A DNA stretch of 64,000 bases. Source: Morinoia aosen. Its lineage: Eukaryota > Arthropoda > Malacostraca > Amphipoda > Talitridae. The stretch lies in assembly GCA_030386875.1 (NCBI GenBank), contig CM059559.1:6197177-6261176 (forward strand), read 5' to 3'. The position numbers and the translations under genes were made by a program. The notes beneath the pieces were generated by a model, which saw only the letters and a list, made by a program, of their open reading frames with translations, was not told where the DNA came from and made no database searches. Shown here in pieces: positions 47,893 through 60,132 of this stretch (position 1 is the first letter of the stretch; the number at the start of each line of letters is the position of its first letter).

Positions 47893-49722
47893 TATGCCTG
47901 GCCCACCGTGTGGCATGCCTGGCCCACCGTGTGGCATGCCTGGCTCACCGTGTGGCATGCCTGGCCCACCGTGTGGCATGCCTGGCTCACCGTGTGGCAT
48001 ACCTGGCCCACCGTGTGGCATGCCTGGCTCACCGTGTGGCATGCCTGGCCCACCGTGTGGCATGCCTGGCTCACCGTGTGGCATGCCTGGCCCACCGTGT
48101 GGCATACCTGGCCCACCGTGTGGCATGCCTGGCTCACCGTGTGGCATGCCTGGCCCACCGTGTGGCATACCTGGCTCACCGTGTGGCATGCCTGGCCCAC
48201 CGCGTGGCACGCCTGGCCCACCGCGTGGCACGCCTGGCCCACCGTGTGGCACGCCTGGCCCACCGTGTGGCATGCCTCTCCCACCATGTGGCCTGCCTGG
48301 CCAACCGTGTGGCATGCCTGGCCCACCGTGTGGCACGCCTGGCCCACCGTGTGGCACGCCTGGCCCACCGTGTGGCATGCCTCTCCCACCATGTGGCATG
48401 CCTGGCCAACCGTGTGGCACGCCTGGCTCACCGTGTGGCACGCCTGGCCCACCGTGTGGCATGCCTCTCCCACCATGTGGCATGCCTGGCCAACCGTGTG
48501 GCATGCCTGGCCCACCGTGTCGCCTGCCAGGCCCACCGTGTGGCCTGCCTGGCCCACCGTGTGGCCTGCCTGGCCCACCGTGTGGCATTCCTGGCCCACC
48601 GTGTGGCATGCGTGGCTCACCGTGTGGCATGTGTGGCCCACCGTGTGGCCTGCCTGGCCCACCGTGTGGCATGCCTGGCCCACCGTGTGGCATGCCTGGC
48701 CCACCGTGTGGCAAGCCTGGCCCACCGTGTGGCAAGCCTGGCCCACCGTGTGGCATGCCTGGCCCACCGTGTGGCATGCCTGGCCCACCGTGTGGCATGC
48801 CTGGCCCACCGTGTGGCATGCCTGGCCCACCGTGTGGCATGCCTGGCCCACCGTGTGGCATGCCTGGCCCACCGTGTGGCATGCCTGGCCAACCGTGTGG
48901 CAAGCCTGGCCCACCGTGTGGCATGCCTGGCCCACCGTGTGGCATGCCTGGCCCACCGTGTGGCAAGCCTGGCCCACCGTGTGGCAAGCCTGGCCCACCG
49001 TGTGGCATGCCTGGCCCACCGTGTGGCATGCCTTGCTCACCGTGTGGCATGCCTGCCCCACCGTGTGGCATGCCTGGCTCACCGTGTGGCATGCCTGGCC
49101 CACCATGTGGCACGCCTGGCCCACCGTGTGGCATGCCTGGCCCACCGTGTGGTATGCCTCTCCCACCGTGTGGCACGCCTGGCCCACCGTGTGGCACGCC
49201 TGGCCCACCGTGTGGCATGCCTGGCCCAACGTGTCGCCTGCCTGGCTGCCGTGTGGCCTGCCTGGCCCACCGTGTGGCATGCCTGGCCCACCGTGTGGCA
49301 TGCCTGGCCCACCGTGTCGCCTGCCTGGCTACCGTGTGGCCTGCCTGGCTACCGTGTGGCCTGCCTGGCCCACCGTGTGGCATGCCTGGCCCACCGAGTG
49401 GCATGCCTGGCCCACCGTGTGGCATGCCTGGCCCACCGTGTGGCACGTGTGGCCCACCGTGTGGCACGTGTGGCCCACCGTGTGGCATGTGTGGCCCACC
49501 GTGAGTCATGTGTAGCCCACCGTGTGGCCTGCCTGGCCCACCGTGTGGCATGCCTGGCCCACCGCGTGGCATGTGTGGCCCACCGTGTGGCATGCCTGGC
49601 CCACCGTGTGGCATGCCTGGCTCACCGTGTATCATGCCTGGCCCACCGTGTATCATGCCTGGCCCACCGTGTGGCGTGCCTGGCCCACCGTGTGGCATGC
49701 CTGGCCCACCGTGTGGCATGCC
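47893..49722. repeat. 21-bp minisatellite, about 87 copies
   Basis: Units contain ggcatgcctggcccaccgtg. Variants ggctcacc, ctctcccacc and ggcaagcc recur in blocks. On the minus strand one frame reads repeated Gly-Gly-Pro-Gly-Met-Pro-His over about 600 codons. Frames on the + strand are equally open, so this is not taken as a gene. Confidence 0.97.
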
Positions 49723-49744
49723 ACATGCCACTAGTGGGCAACTT

Positions 49745-50135
49745 TCACTACCGCTGCAGCAGCGACACACACACGCACACATGTATTGTACAATGCAGAC
49801 ACACAAACATAACACAGACACAATACACTGAGAGACATACATGACAGACACACACAAACACACAGGCGGACACGTAACACACAACACACAGACACGCAAG
49901 CAATACAGACACACACACAAAGCAGAGAGACACACACACAACACAGTCACAGCCCTCGGCCGTACGCTGTTGCCGTGGCAACACGAATAAGAGAAGGTGG
50001 GGGGAGAGGGGAAAAGGGGGTTTGGGGGTGAGGGTAAGTCTGAGGGGGATAGGAGGGGGGGGGGTGAAGCTGTAACAATAGTGACCACTTTCCTGTTGGA
50101 AACCTGAGCACTGGTGGGGGGGAAGGGGGAGTGAG
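49745..50135. other. CA-rich stretch and spacer
   Basis: acacacacgcacac-type sequence to about 49945, then G-rich sequence. No gene seen. Confidence 0.6.
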
Positions 50136-50445
50136 ACTGTGTGAGGGTAGAAATGAAGGAAGCGTGAGGGTAGAAATGAGGGAAATGTGAAGGAAGAAAT
50201 GAGGGAAATGTGAGGGTAGAAATGAGGGAAAGGTGAGGATAGAAATGAGGGGAATTAGAGGGTATAAATAGGGGAAATGGAGGGTAGAAATAGGGGAAAC
50301 GTGAAGGGAAACAAAGAAATTAGAGAAAATGAAGATTTAGAACAAAAATGGGTAAAATGTGAGGGTAGAGATTGATGAAGTGAGAGAAGAAATGAGAAAA
50401 ATCTGAGAGTAGAATTGAGGGAAAAGTGAGGGGAAGAATAAAAAG
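50136..50445. repeat. ~23-bp purine-rich repeat, about 12 copies
   Basis: Units of agggtagaaatgagggaaa, partly diverged. Confidence 0.85.
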
Positions 50446-50617
50446 GGGAACAAACAATCACTGCACTGTAAAAAGGAACTAATGGACTTTAGCGAAAGAA
50501 ATACACAGCTCACACATGTGTGAAGTTTATAGAAATTTGACCTGTGTATTTATTTTGTAACTCTGATACGCTCGGTTGTGTGATATTATTTTTCATTATA
50601 ATAATATTATAATGAAT

Positions 50618-52455
50618 TTTCAGTAATAACATAGGGCAAAATTCAACACCCTGCTTCCAGTAATAACATAGGGCAAAATTCAACACCCTGCTTTCAGTAA
50701 TAACATAGGACAAAATTCAACACCCTGCTTTCAGTAATAACATAGGGCAAAATTCAACACCCTGCTTTCAGTAATAACATAGGGCAAAATTCAACACCCT
50801 GCTTTCAGTAATAACATAGGGCAAAATTCAACACCCTGCTTTCAGTAATAACATAGGGCAAAATTCAACACCCTGCTTTCAGTAATAACATAGGGCAAGA
50901 TTCAACACCCTGCTTTCAGTAATAACATAGGGCAAAATTCAACACCCTGCTTTCAGTAATAACATAGGGCAAAATTCAACACCCTGCTTTCAGTAATAAC
51001 ATAGGACAAAATTCAACACCCTGCTTTCAGTAATAACATAGGGCAAAATTCAACACCCTGCTTTCAGTAATAACATAGGGCAAAATTCAACACCCTGCTT
51101 TCAGTAATACCATAGGGCAAAATTCAACACCCTGCTTTCAGTAATAACATAGGGCAAAATTCAACATCCTGCTTTCAGTAATAACATAGGACAAAATCAA
51201 CACCCTGCTTTCAGTAATAACATAGGACAAAATTCAACACCCTGCTTTCAGTAATAACATAGGACAAAATCAACACCCTGCTTTCAGTAATAACATAGGG
51301 CAAAATTCAACACCCTGCTTTCAGTAATAACATAGGGCAAAATTCAACACCCAGCTTTCAGTAATAACATAGGGCAAAATTCAACACCCAGCTTTCAGTA
51401 ATAACATAGGACAAAATTCAACACCCTGCTTTCAGTAATAACATAGGGCAAAATTCAACACCCTGCTTTCAGTAATGACATAGGGCAAAATTCAACACCC
51501 TGCTTTCAGTAATAACATAGGGCAAGATTCAACACCCTGCTTTCAGTAATAACATAGGGCAAAATTCAACACCCTGCTTTCAGTAATAACATAGGGCAAG
51601 ATTCAACACCCTGCTTTCAGTAATAACATAGGGCAAAATTCAACACCCTGCTTTCAGTAATAACATAGGGCAAAATTCAACACCCTGCTTTCAGTAATAA
51701 CATAGGGCAAAATTCAACACCCTGCTTTCAGTAATAACATAGGGCAAAATTCAACACCCTGCTTTCAGTAATAACATAGCGCAAAATTCAACACCCTGCT
51801 TTCAGTAATAACATAGGGCAAAATTCAACACCCTGCTTTCAGTAATAACATAGGGCAAGATTCAACACCCTGCTTTCAGTAATAACATAGGGCAAGATTC
51901 AACACCCTGCTTTCAGTAATAACATAGGGCAAAATTCAACACCCTGCTTTCAGTAATAACATAGGGCAAAATTCAACACCCTGCTTTCAGTAATAACATA
52001 GGGCAAAATTCAACACCCTGCTTTCAGTAATAACATAGGGCAAAATTCAACACCCTGCTTTCAGTAATAACATAGGGCAAAATTCAACACCCTGCTTTCA
52101 GTAATAACATAGGGCAAAATTCAACACCCTGCTTTCAGTAATAACATAGGGCAAAATTCAACACCCTGCTTTCAGTAATAACATAGGGCAAAATTCAACA
52201 CCCTGCTTTCAGTAATAACATAGGGCAAAATTCAACACCCTGCTTTCAGTAATAACATAGGGCAAAATTCAACATCCTGCTTTCAGTAATAACATAGGGC
52301 AAAATTCAACACCCTGCTTTCAGTAATAACATAGGGCAAAATTCAACACCCTGCTTTCAGTAATAACATAGGGCAAAATTCAACACCCTGCTTTCAGTAA
52401 TAACATAGGGCAAAATTCAACACCCTGCTTTCAGTAATAACATAGGGCAAAATTC
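50618..52455. repeat. 37-bp minisatellite, about 50 copies (array 3 of the family)
   Basis: Unit as at 30939 (cagtaataacatagggcaaa, then attcaacaccctgcttt). Sparse variants (aggacaaaa, gcaagattc, cccagc) recur in runs. Confidence 0.97.
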
Positions 52456-52538
52456 ACATATCACACACGCCGTATCGTGGATACGGTCTGTCACAAATAC
52501 TTATTTTGCAGAGAATATCTCCCTGAAATTTGTTGCAT
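52456..52538. mobile_element. Conserved tail of the 37-bp element
   Basis: Contains CCGTATC-GTG-GATACGG at 52470-52486 and gagaatatctccctgaa. It matches 22290-22377 closely. Confidence 0.75.
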
Positions 52539-52599
52539 AAACAACCTAACAAAATCATTGATAAAATTTCCAATAACAGCACCACCGAGAGTAAAAAGG

Positions 52600-53180
52600 G
52601 AATGAACAAAAGGCATAGTACGCTGTATGAAATTAAAGAATAAAGAACATGTTAAATGTATTGAGGATGTTTCAGAGGATACGCAGGATACAATAATGGA
52701 TGTGTAGACTACAATAAATGAAGCGTAGGATAGGATGAATGATGTGTGGGATACAATAATAGATGTGTAGACAACAATAAATTAAGCATAGGAAATGATA
52801 CTGGACACAATAATAGATGTGTATTCTACAACAAATGAAAAAGAAAAAAAGAAAAACAATTTATTTTCAATAGAGTATAACATGAAGTGTTGAAACATTG
52901 GTTTTCAAAACAAGCGTAGATGAAGGATGCTAGTACTTGACACAGCACGCCTAGGATACGTTTAAGGATGAATAGGATATGATGAAAATCGTGGATTTAT
53001 GAAATGCTAATGAAGGACACATGGGCAACGGTAAAAGATGAGCAGAACGTGATGAAGGAAACGTAGAATGCGAATAATTGAATAAGATTAGACAACGGAT
53101 GTTGATGACAAAAGTGTAGAATTTGAATAAATGAAGAAAATATATTAGATAACGGATGCGAAGGATTAGATAACGGGTTC
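52600..53180. repeat. Degenerate ~36-bp repeats
   Basis: Diverged units with aatagatgtgtagactacaa and aatgaagcgtaggat, fading to the right. No gene. Confidence 0.55.
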
Positions 53181-53354
53181 CTTTTTTATGCCCTAAGCTA
53201 CACCGACTGATAAATGTTGTACAAACATATCGTACACCAGGAACTTTACCTTTTTTTGTAAAGTACTTCTTAAGAATTATTAAATACCCCTTACTAATTT
53301 AAAAAGTAGTTCAGTTTAAAGTAGTTAAGTAGTTTAAAAGTTGCAAGTAGTTCT

Positions 53355-53575
53355 TACCACGTCAACTGCGACAGGTTAAACTTAAGTTCAATATTCAACT
53401 CAAACTTAAAGACAATTGCGGCAATAAACATTGTAAATAGCAAACATTAACTGGACCGGGCCTTCATTTAGCTGTCATTAAGTATTAATAAAAAAGTGAG
53501 TTAGTGACAGCAGGTGGGTCAGCAGCACTATGAAAATCACCTAAGTGACCACCGGTGGGTCACTCCGCAGGAAAT
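53355..53575 (+). repeat. Diverged dispersed element with a CCACCGGTGG palindrome, copy 3
   Basis: taaacttaagttcaatattc and related words match 26116-26200. gtgaccaccggtgggtcac lies at 53545-53563, preceded by a half form (aggtgggtca) about 40 bp upstream. Confidence 0.55.
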
Positions 53576-53648
53576 GTGTTAGGAACGATCGAATACCCCT
53601 CACCAATTGGAACTAATTACGCAGACGTAAAGAATTTAATACGAACTG

Positions 53649-53755
53649 CCCAGTCTAAATTTTTCGCCGCCTGCATGCATTTTTTCGCCGCTCAAGTAAT
53701 TAAATCGCTTCGGCGGCGAAAAACAAGCATGCTCCGGCGAAAAAGTTGGACTGGG
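53649..53755. mobile_element. Foldback MITE, copy 2
   Basis: The ends are cccagtctaaatttttcgcc and ggcgaaaaagttggactggg. It has the same inner gcatgca arms as 5256-5371, with a shorter, diverged right arm. Confidence 0.78.
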
Positions 53756-53916
53756 TGTACACGACGAAAACCTCTTTGACATAATTGGGTTTCACACTAT
53801 TTTTATTTTCAATTAAAGTTAAAGTAATTAATGTTGGAGATGGTAAAATGATACAAAGCGTAGGCTTCATATGAATTGTACGGCGATGAAAGGGTAAACA
53901 TTGTATATGATGGCGA

Positions 53917-54752
53917 GTGTACTGTGTTGTGTGTGTGTGTGTGTGTGGTGCACCGTGTTGTGTGTGTGGTGCACCGTGTTGTGTGTGAGTGGTGCACCGT
54001 GTTTTGTGTGTGTGTGTGGTGCACCGTGTTGTGTGTGTGTGGTGCACCGTGTTGTGTGTGTGGTGCACCGTGTTTTGTGTGTGGTGCACCGTGTTGTGTG
54101 TGTGTGGTGCACCGTGTTTTGTGTGTGTGTGTGGTGCACCGTGTTGTGTGTGTGTGTGGTGCACCGTGTTGTGTGTGTGGTGCACCGTGTTTTGTGTGTG
54201 GTGCACCGTGTTGTGTGTGTGTGGTGCACCGTGTTGTGTGTGTGGTGCACCGTGTTGTGTGTGTGTGTGGTGCACCGTGTTGTGTGTGGTGCACCGTGTT
54301 GTGTGTGTGTGGTGCACCGTGTTGTGTGTGGTGCACCGTGTTGTGTGTGGTGCACCGTGTTGTGTGTGATGCACCGTGTTGTGTGTGGTGCACCGTGTTG
54401 TGTGTGGTGCACCGTGTTGTGTGTGTGGTGCACCGTGTTGTGTGTGATGCACCGTGTTGTGTGTGGTGCACCGTGTTGTGTGTGGTGCACCGTGTTGTGT
54501 GTGGTGCACCGTGTTGTATGTGATGCACCGTGTTGTGTGTGGTGCACCGTGTTGTGTGTGGTGCACCGTGTTGTGTGTGTGGTGCACCGTGTTGTGTGTG
54601 TGGTGCACCGTGTTGTGTGTGTGTGTGGTGCACCGTGTTGTGTGTGGTGCACCGTGTTGTGTGTGTGGTGCACCGTGTTGTGTGTGGTGCACCGTGTTGT
54701 GTGTGTGGTGCACCGTGTTGCGTGTGTGGTGCACCGTGTTGTGGTGTGCACC
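53917..54752. repeat. GT-rich minisatellite with gtgcaccgtgttgt, about 38 copies
   Basis: Units of tggtgcaccgtgttgtgtg with a variable (GT)n tail. Occasional gatgcacc variants. Confidence 0.95.
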
Positions 54753-54835
54753 ACACCCTCTGCACTGCGCAGAGCTGCAATTTAGCGAGCAATAATTACA
54801 GCTTCTCCGTCACGCTCTCGGCGCCAACCGCTGCG

Positions 54836-55960
54836 GCTACAGCTGCTGCAGTGTACAGCTGCTGCAGTGTACAGCTGCTGCAGTGTACAGCTGCTGCAGT
54901 GTACAGCTGCTGCAGTGTACAGCTGCTGCAGGGTACAGCTGCTGCAGTGTACAGCTGCTGCAGTGTACAGCTGCTGCAGTGTACAGCTGCTGCAGTGTAC
55001 AGCTGCTGCAGGGTACAGCTGCTGCAGGGTACAGCTGCTGTAGGGTACAGCTGCTGCGGTGTACAGCTGCTGCGGTGTACAGCTGCTGCAGTGTACAGCT
55101 GCTGCAGGGTACAGCTGCTGCAGTGTACAGCTGCTGCAGGGTACAGCTGCTGCAGTGTACAGCTGCTGCAGTGTACAGCTGCTGCAGGGTACAGCTGCTG
55201 CAGGGTACAGCTGCTGCAGGGTACAGCTGCTGCAGGGTACAGCTGCTGCAGGGTACAGCTGCTGCAGGGTACAGCTGCTGCAGTGTACAGCTGCTGCAGG
55301 GTACAGCTGCTGCAGGGTACAGCTGCTGCAGGGTACAGCTGCTGCAGGGTACAGCTGCTGCAGGGTACAGCTGCTGCAGTGTACAGCTGCTGCAGGGTAC
55401 AGCTGCTGCAGTGTACAGCTGCTGCAGTGTACAGCTGCTGCAGGGTACAGCTGCTGCAGGGTACAGCTGCTGCAGGGTACAGCTGCTGCAGTGTACAGCT
55501 GCTGCAGGGTACAGCTGCTGCAGTGTACAGCTGCTGCAGGGTACAGCTGCTGCAGGGTACAGCTGCTGCAGGGTACAGCTGCTGCAGGGTACAGCTGCTG
55601 CAGGGTACAGCTGCTGCAGGGTACAGCTGCTGCAGGGTACAGCTGCTGCAGGGTACAGCTGCTGCAGTGTACAGCTGCTGCAGTGTACAGCTGCTGCAGT
55701 GTACAGCAGCTGCAGGGTACAGCTGCTGCAGGGTACAGCTGCTGCAGGGTACAGCTGCTGCAGGGTACAGCTGCTGCAGGGTACAGCTGCTGCAGGGTAC
55801 AGCTGCTGCAGGGTACAGCTGCTGCAGGGTACAGCTGCTGCAGGGTACAGCTGCTGCAGTGTACAGCTGCTGCAGTGTACAGCTGCTGCAGTGTACAGCT
55901 GCTGCAGGGTACAGCTGCTGCAGGGTACAGCTGCTGCAGGGTACAGCTGCTACAGCTGCA
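54836..55960 (-). repeat. 16-bp CAGCTG minisatellite B, about 69 copies
   Basis: Unit gtgtacagctgctgca or gggtacagctgctgca. The reverse complement, tgcagcagctgtacac, differs from array A (45297-45606) at one position. Confidence 0.97.
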
Positions 55961-56400
55961 GCAACAACACAAACAACAGCACAAAGAGCAGCTGTAATGA
56001 CAACAGCAATGAGGAAGTAACAGCAACAGTATTTATAGCAATTACGAGAGCAATGACAAGTTTATCAGAAAGAGCAATAACAACAAGAATAGCAATAACG
56101 TAGGTTACATTTCCCTTCTGTTATTGCTATTTTTATTGCTGTTGTCACAGTGAGGCACTCAAACAAAATTCAGAATCTTACTACAACGCCCAAAGTAAAA
56201 TTAAAACCAACCTACTGAAAGTCTTGGAGGAACGACGCAGCGTTGTTGTACCGTGTAACGCAACATAAGTGTGTAACTTGTGTATTTCTGGCGTTATTGT
56301 GTGCGCAAAAATGATTTTCCGTGTGTTTTTACCTAAGAAAACGTGATAATCTTACTGTAGCGCAAACATATGTGATTCTATATCTCGGAAGTCAAGTGTA
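55961..56400. other. CAA-rich patch and spacer
   Basis: acaacagcacaaagagcagc-type words to about 56100, then unique-looking sequence. No gene. Confidence 0.5.
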
Positions 56401-56403
56401 ATA

Positions 56404-56550
56404 CATCAAAATCCTTTTCAACATCAAAATCCAATACATCAAAACCCTTAATAACATCAAAATCTAATATATTAAAACCCAATACATCAAAACCCTTAAT
56501 AATATCAAAATCTAATATATTAAAATTCAATACATCAAAACCCAATAAAC
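56404..56550. repeat. ~18-bp AT-rich repeat
   Basis: Units of aatacatcaaaaccctt. Confidence 0.82.
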
Positions 56551-56674
56551 CCTGGTTTTATAGAAGTCCAAGTCTTCAGTGAATACGGAGGGGCGTGTGG
56601 CGACTGGACACTTACATGTCACACGTACACGTCACACGTACACACACACACACACAGTGACATCGTAGATGTAG

Positions 56675-58395
56675 AGGAAGAATGGTGAAGAATAGGTGAG
56701 AAGGGGAACAATGGGTAGAAGGGGAAGAATAGGTGAGAAGGGGAAGAATAGGTGAGAAGGGGAACAATGGGTAGAAGGGGAAGAATAGGTGAGAATGGGA
56801 AGAATAGGTGAGAAGGGGAACAATGGGTAGAAGGAGAAGAATAGGTGAGAAGGGGAAGAATAGGTGAGAAGGGGAACAATGGGTAGAAGGAGAAGAATAG
56901 GTGAGAAGGGGAAGAATAGGTGAGAAGGGGAACAATGGGTAGAAGGGGAAGAATAGGTGAGAAGGGGAACAATGGGTAGAAGGGGAAGAATAGGTGAGAA
57001 GGGGAACAATGGGTAGAAGGGGAAGAATAGGTGAGAAGGGGAAGAATAGGTGAGAAGGGGAACAATGGGTAGAAGGGGAAGAATAGGTGAGAAGGGGAAC
57101 AATGGGTAGAAGGGGAACAATGGGTACAAGGGGAACAATGGGTAGAAGGGGAAGAATAGGTGAGAAGGGGAAGAATAGGTGAGAAGGGGAACAATGGGTA
57201 GAAGGGTAACAATGGGTAGAAGGGGAAGAATAGGTGAGAAGGGGAAGAATAGGTGAGAAGGGGAACAATGGGTAGAAGGGTAACAATGGGTAGAAGGGTA
57301 ACAATGGGTAGAAGGGTAACAATGGGTAGAAGGGGAACAATGGGTAGAAGGGTAACAATGGGTAGAAGGGGAACAATGGGTAGAAGGGTAACAATGGGTA
57401 GAAGGGGAAGAATAGGTGAGAAGGGGAAGAATAGGTGAGAAGGGGAACAATGGGTAGAAGGGGAAGAATAGGTGAGAAGGGGAAGAATAGGTGAGAAGGG
57501 GAACAATGGGTAGAAGGGTAACAATGGGTAGAAGGGTAACAATGGGTAGAAGGGTAACAATGGGTACAAGGGGAACAATGGGTAGAAGGGGAAGAATAGG
57601 TGAGAAGGGGAAGAATAGGTGAGAAGGGGAACAATGGGTAGAAGGGTAACAATGGGTAGAAGGGGAACAATGGGTAGAAGGGTAACAATGGGTAGAAGGG
57701 GAAGAATAGGTGAGAAGGGGAAGAATAGGTGAGAAGGGGAACAATGGGTAGAAGGGTAACAATGGGTAGAAGGGTAACAATGGGTACAAGGGGAAGAATA
57801 GGTGAGAAGGGGAACAATGGGTAGAAGGGTAACAATGGGTAGAAGGGTAACAATGGGTACAAGGGGAAGAATAGGTGAGAAGGGGAAGAATAGGTGAGAA
57901 GGGGAACAATGGGTAGAAGGGTAACAATGGGTAGAAGGGTAACAATGGGTACAAGGGGAAGAATAGGTGAGAAGGGGAACAATGGGTAGAAGGGTAACAA
58001 TGGGTAGAAGGGTAACAATGGGTACAAGGGGAAGAATAGGTGAGAAGGGGAACAATGGGTAGAAGGGTAACAATGGGTAGAAGGGTAACAATGGGTACAA
58101 GGGGAAGAATAGGTGAGAAGGGGAACAATGGGTAGAAGGGTAACAATGGGTAGAAGGGTAACAATGGGTACAAGGGGAAGAATAGGTGAGAAGGGGAACA
58201 ATGGGTAGAAGGGTAACAATGGGTAGAAGGGTAACAATGGGTAGAAGGGTAACAATGGGTACAAGGGGAAGAATAGGTGAGAAGGGGAAGAATAGGTGAG
58301 AAGGGTAACAATGGGTAGAAGGGGAAGAATAGGTGAGAAGGGGAAGAATAGGTGAGAAGGGGAACAATGGGTAGAAGGGTAACAATGGGTAGAAG
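56675..58395. repeat. Modular 17-19-bp array, about 95 modules
   Basis: Mixed modules ggggaagaataggtgagaa, ggggaacaatgggtagaa and gggtaacaatgggtagaa. They recur in ordered combinations. Frames on the minus strand stay open for over 500 codons, an artefact. Confidence 0.95.
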
Positions 58396-59884
58396 GGTAA
58401 CAATGGGTACAAGGGGAACAATGGGTACAAGGGGAACAAGGGGAACAATGGGTACAAGGGGAACAATGGGAACAATGGGTACAAGGGGAACAATGGGTAC
58501 AAGGGGAACAATGGGTACAAGGGGAACAAGGGGAACAATGGGTACAAGGGGAACAATGGGAACAATGGGTACAAGGGGAACAATGGGTACAAGGGGAACA
58601 ATGGGTACAATGGGAACAATGGGTACAAGGGGAACAATGGGTACAAGGGGAACAATGGGTACAAGGGGAACAATGGGTACAATGGGAACAATGGGTACAA
58701 GGGGAACAATGGGTACAAGGGGAACAATGGGTACAAGGGGAACAATGGGTACAAGGGGAACAAGGGGAACAATGGGTACAAGGGGAACAATGGGAACAAT
58801 GGGTACAAGGGGAACAATGGGAACAATGGGTACAAGGGGAACAATGGGTACAATGGGAACAATGGGTACAATGGGTACAAGGGGAACAATGGGTACAATG
58901 GGTACAAGGGGAACAATGGGAACAATGGGTACAAGGGGAACAATGGGTACAATGGGAACAATGGGTACAATGGGTACAAGGGGAACAATGGGTACAATGG
59001 GTACAAGGGGAACAATGGGTACAATGGGTACAAGGGGAACAATGGGTACAATGGGTACAATGGGAACAATGGGTACAATGGGTACATGGGGAACAATGGG
59101 TACAATGGGTACAAGGGGAACAATGGGTACAAGGGGAACATTGGGTACAATGGGAACAATGGGTACAAGGGGAACAATGGGAACAATGGGTACAAGGGGA
59201 ACAATGGGTACAAGGGGAACAATGGGAACAATGAGTACAAGGGGAACAATGGGTACAAGGGGAACAAAGGGAACAATGGGTACAAGGGGAACAATGGGAA
59301 CAATGGGTACAAGGGGAACACTGGGTACAAGGGGAACAAAGGGAACAATGGGTACAAGGGGAACAATGGGAACAATGGGTACAATGGGTACAATGGGAAC
59401 AAGGGGAACAATGGGTACAAGGGGAACAATGGGAACAATGAGTACAAGGGGAACAATGGGTACAAGGGGAACAATGGGTACAAGGGGAACAATGGGTACA
59501 AGGGGAACAATGGGAACAATGGGTACAAGGGGAACAATGGGTACAAGGGGAACAAGGGGAACAATGGGTACAAGGGGAACAATGGGAACAATGGGTACAA
59601 GGGGAACAATGGGTACAAGGGGAACAATGGGTACAAGGGGAACAATGGGTACAAGGGGAACAATGGGAACAATGAGTACAAGGGGAACAATGGGTACAAG
59701 GGGAACAATGGGAACAATGGGTACAAGGGGAACAATGGGTACAAGGGGAACAAAGGGAACAATGGGTACAAGGGGAACAATGGGAACAATGGGTACAAGG
59801 GGAACAATGGGTACAAGGGGAACAAAGGGAACAATGGGTACAAGGGGAACAATGGGAACAATGGGTACAAGGGGAACACTGGGG
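58396..59884. repeat. 9-bp-modular array (18-bp and 9-bp units)
   Basis: Built from the 9-mers aatgggtac, aaggggaac and aatgggaac in varying order. It continues the array on its left through the shared word gaacaatgggta. Confidence 0.95.
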
Positions 59885-60130
59885 AAGTCATAGCGCTGCC
59901 ATTGAGACGCAAATGCCTGCCATTGGAGAGCCGGTGACACCCAAATTGCCACGAGTTGCCAGTGGCACCGTCATTAGTGGCACCCAAATTGCCATAAGTT
60001 GCCAGTTGCCCCACCCGTCCCCCTCTAATGAGTGGGTGTAAATGTCGCCAGGTCTGCGCCCTCCCCCACCACTCGCCCCCAGGGACATCTTCTCTTTTTT
60101 GGTATCCAAGCAATTTATGCATTTCTTGTT
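59885..60130. other. Spacer with a two-copy ~40-bp repeat
   Basis: gacacccaaattgccacgag at 59935 and gcacccaaattgccataag at 59979 start two similar units. Confidence 0.6.
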
Positions 60131-60132
60131 TC

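Noticed and set aside
47704-50088. Collagen-like Gly-Gly-Pro-Gly-Met-Pro-His frame on the minus strand
   Set aside because: It comes from a 21-bp array whose length is a multiple of three. + strand frames are equally open, and the non-repeat ends show no signal peptide or domain.
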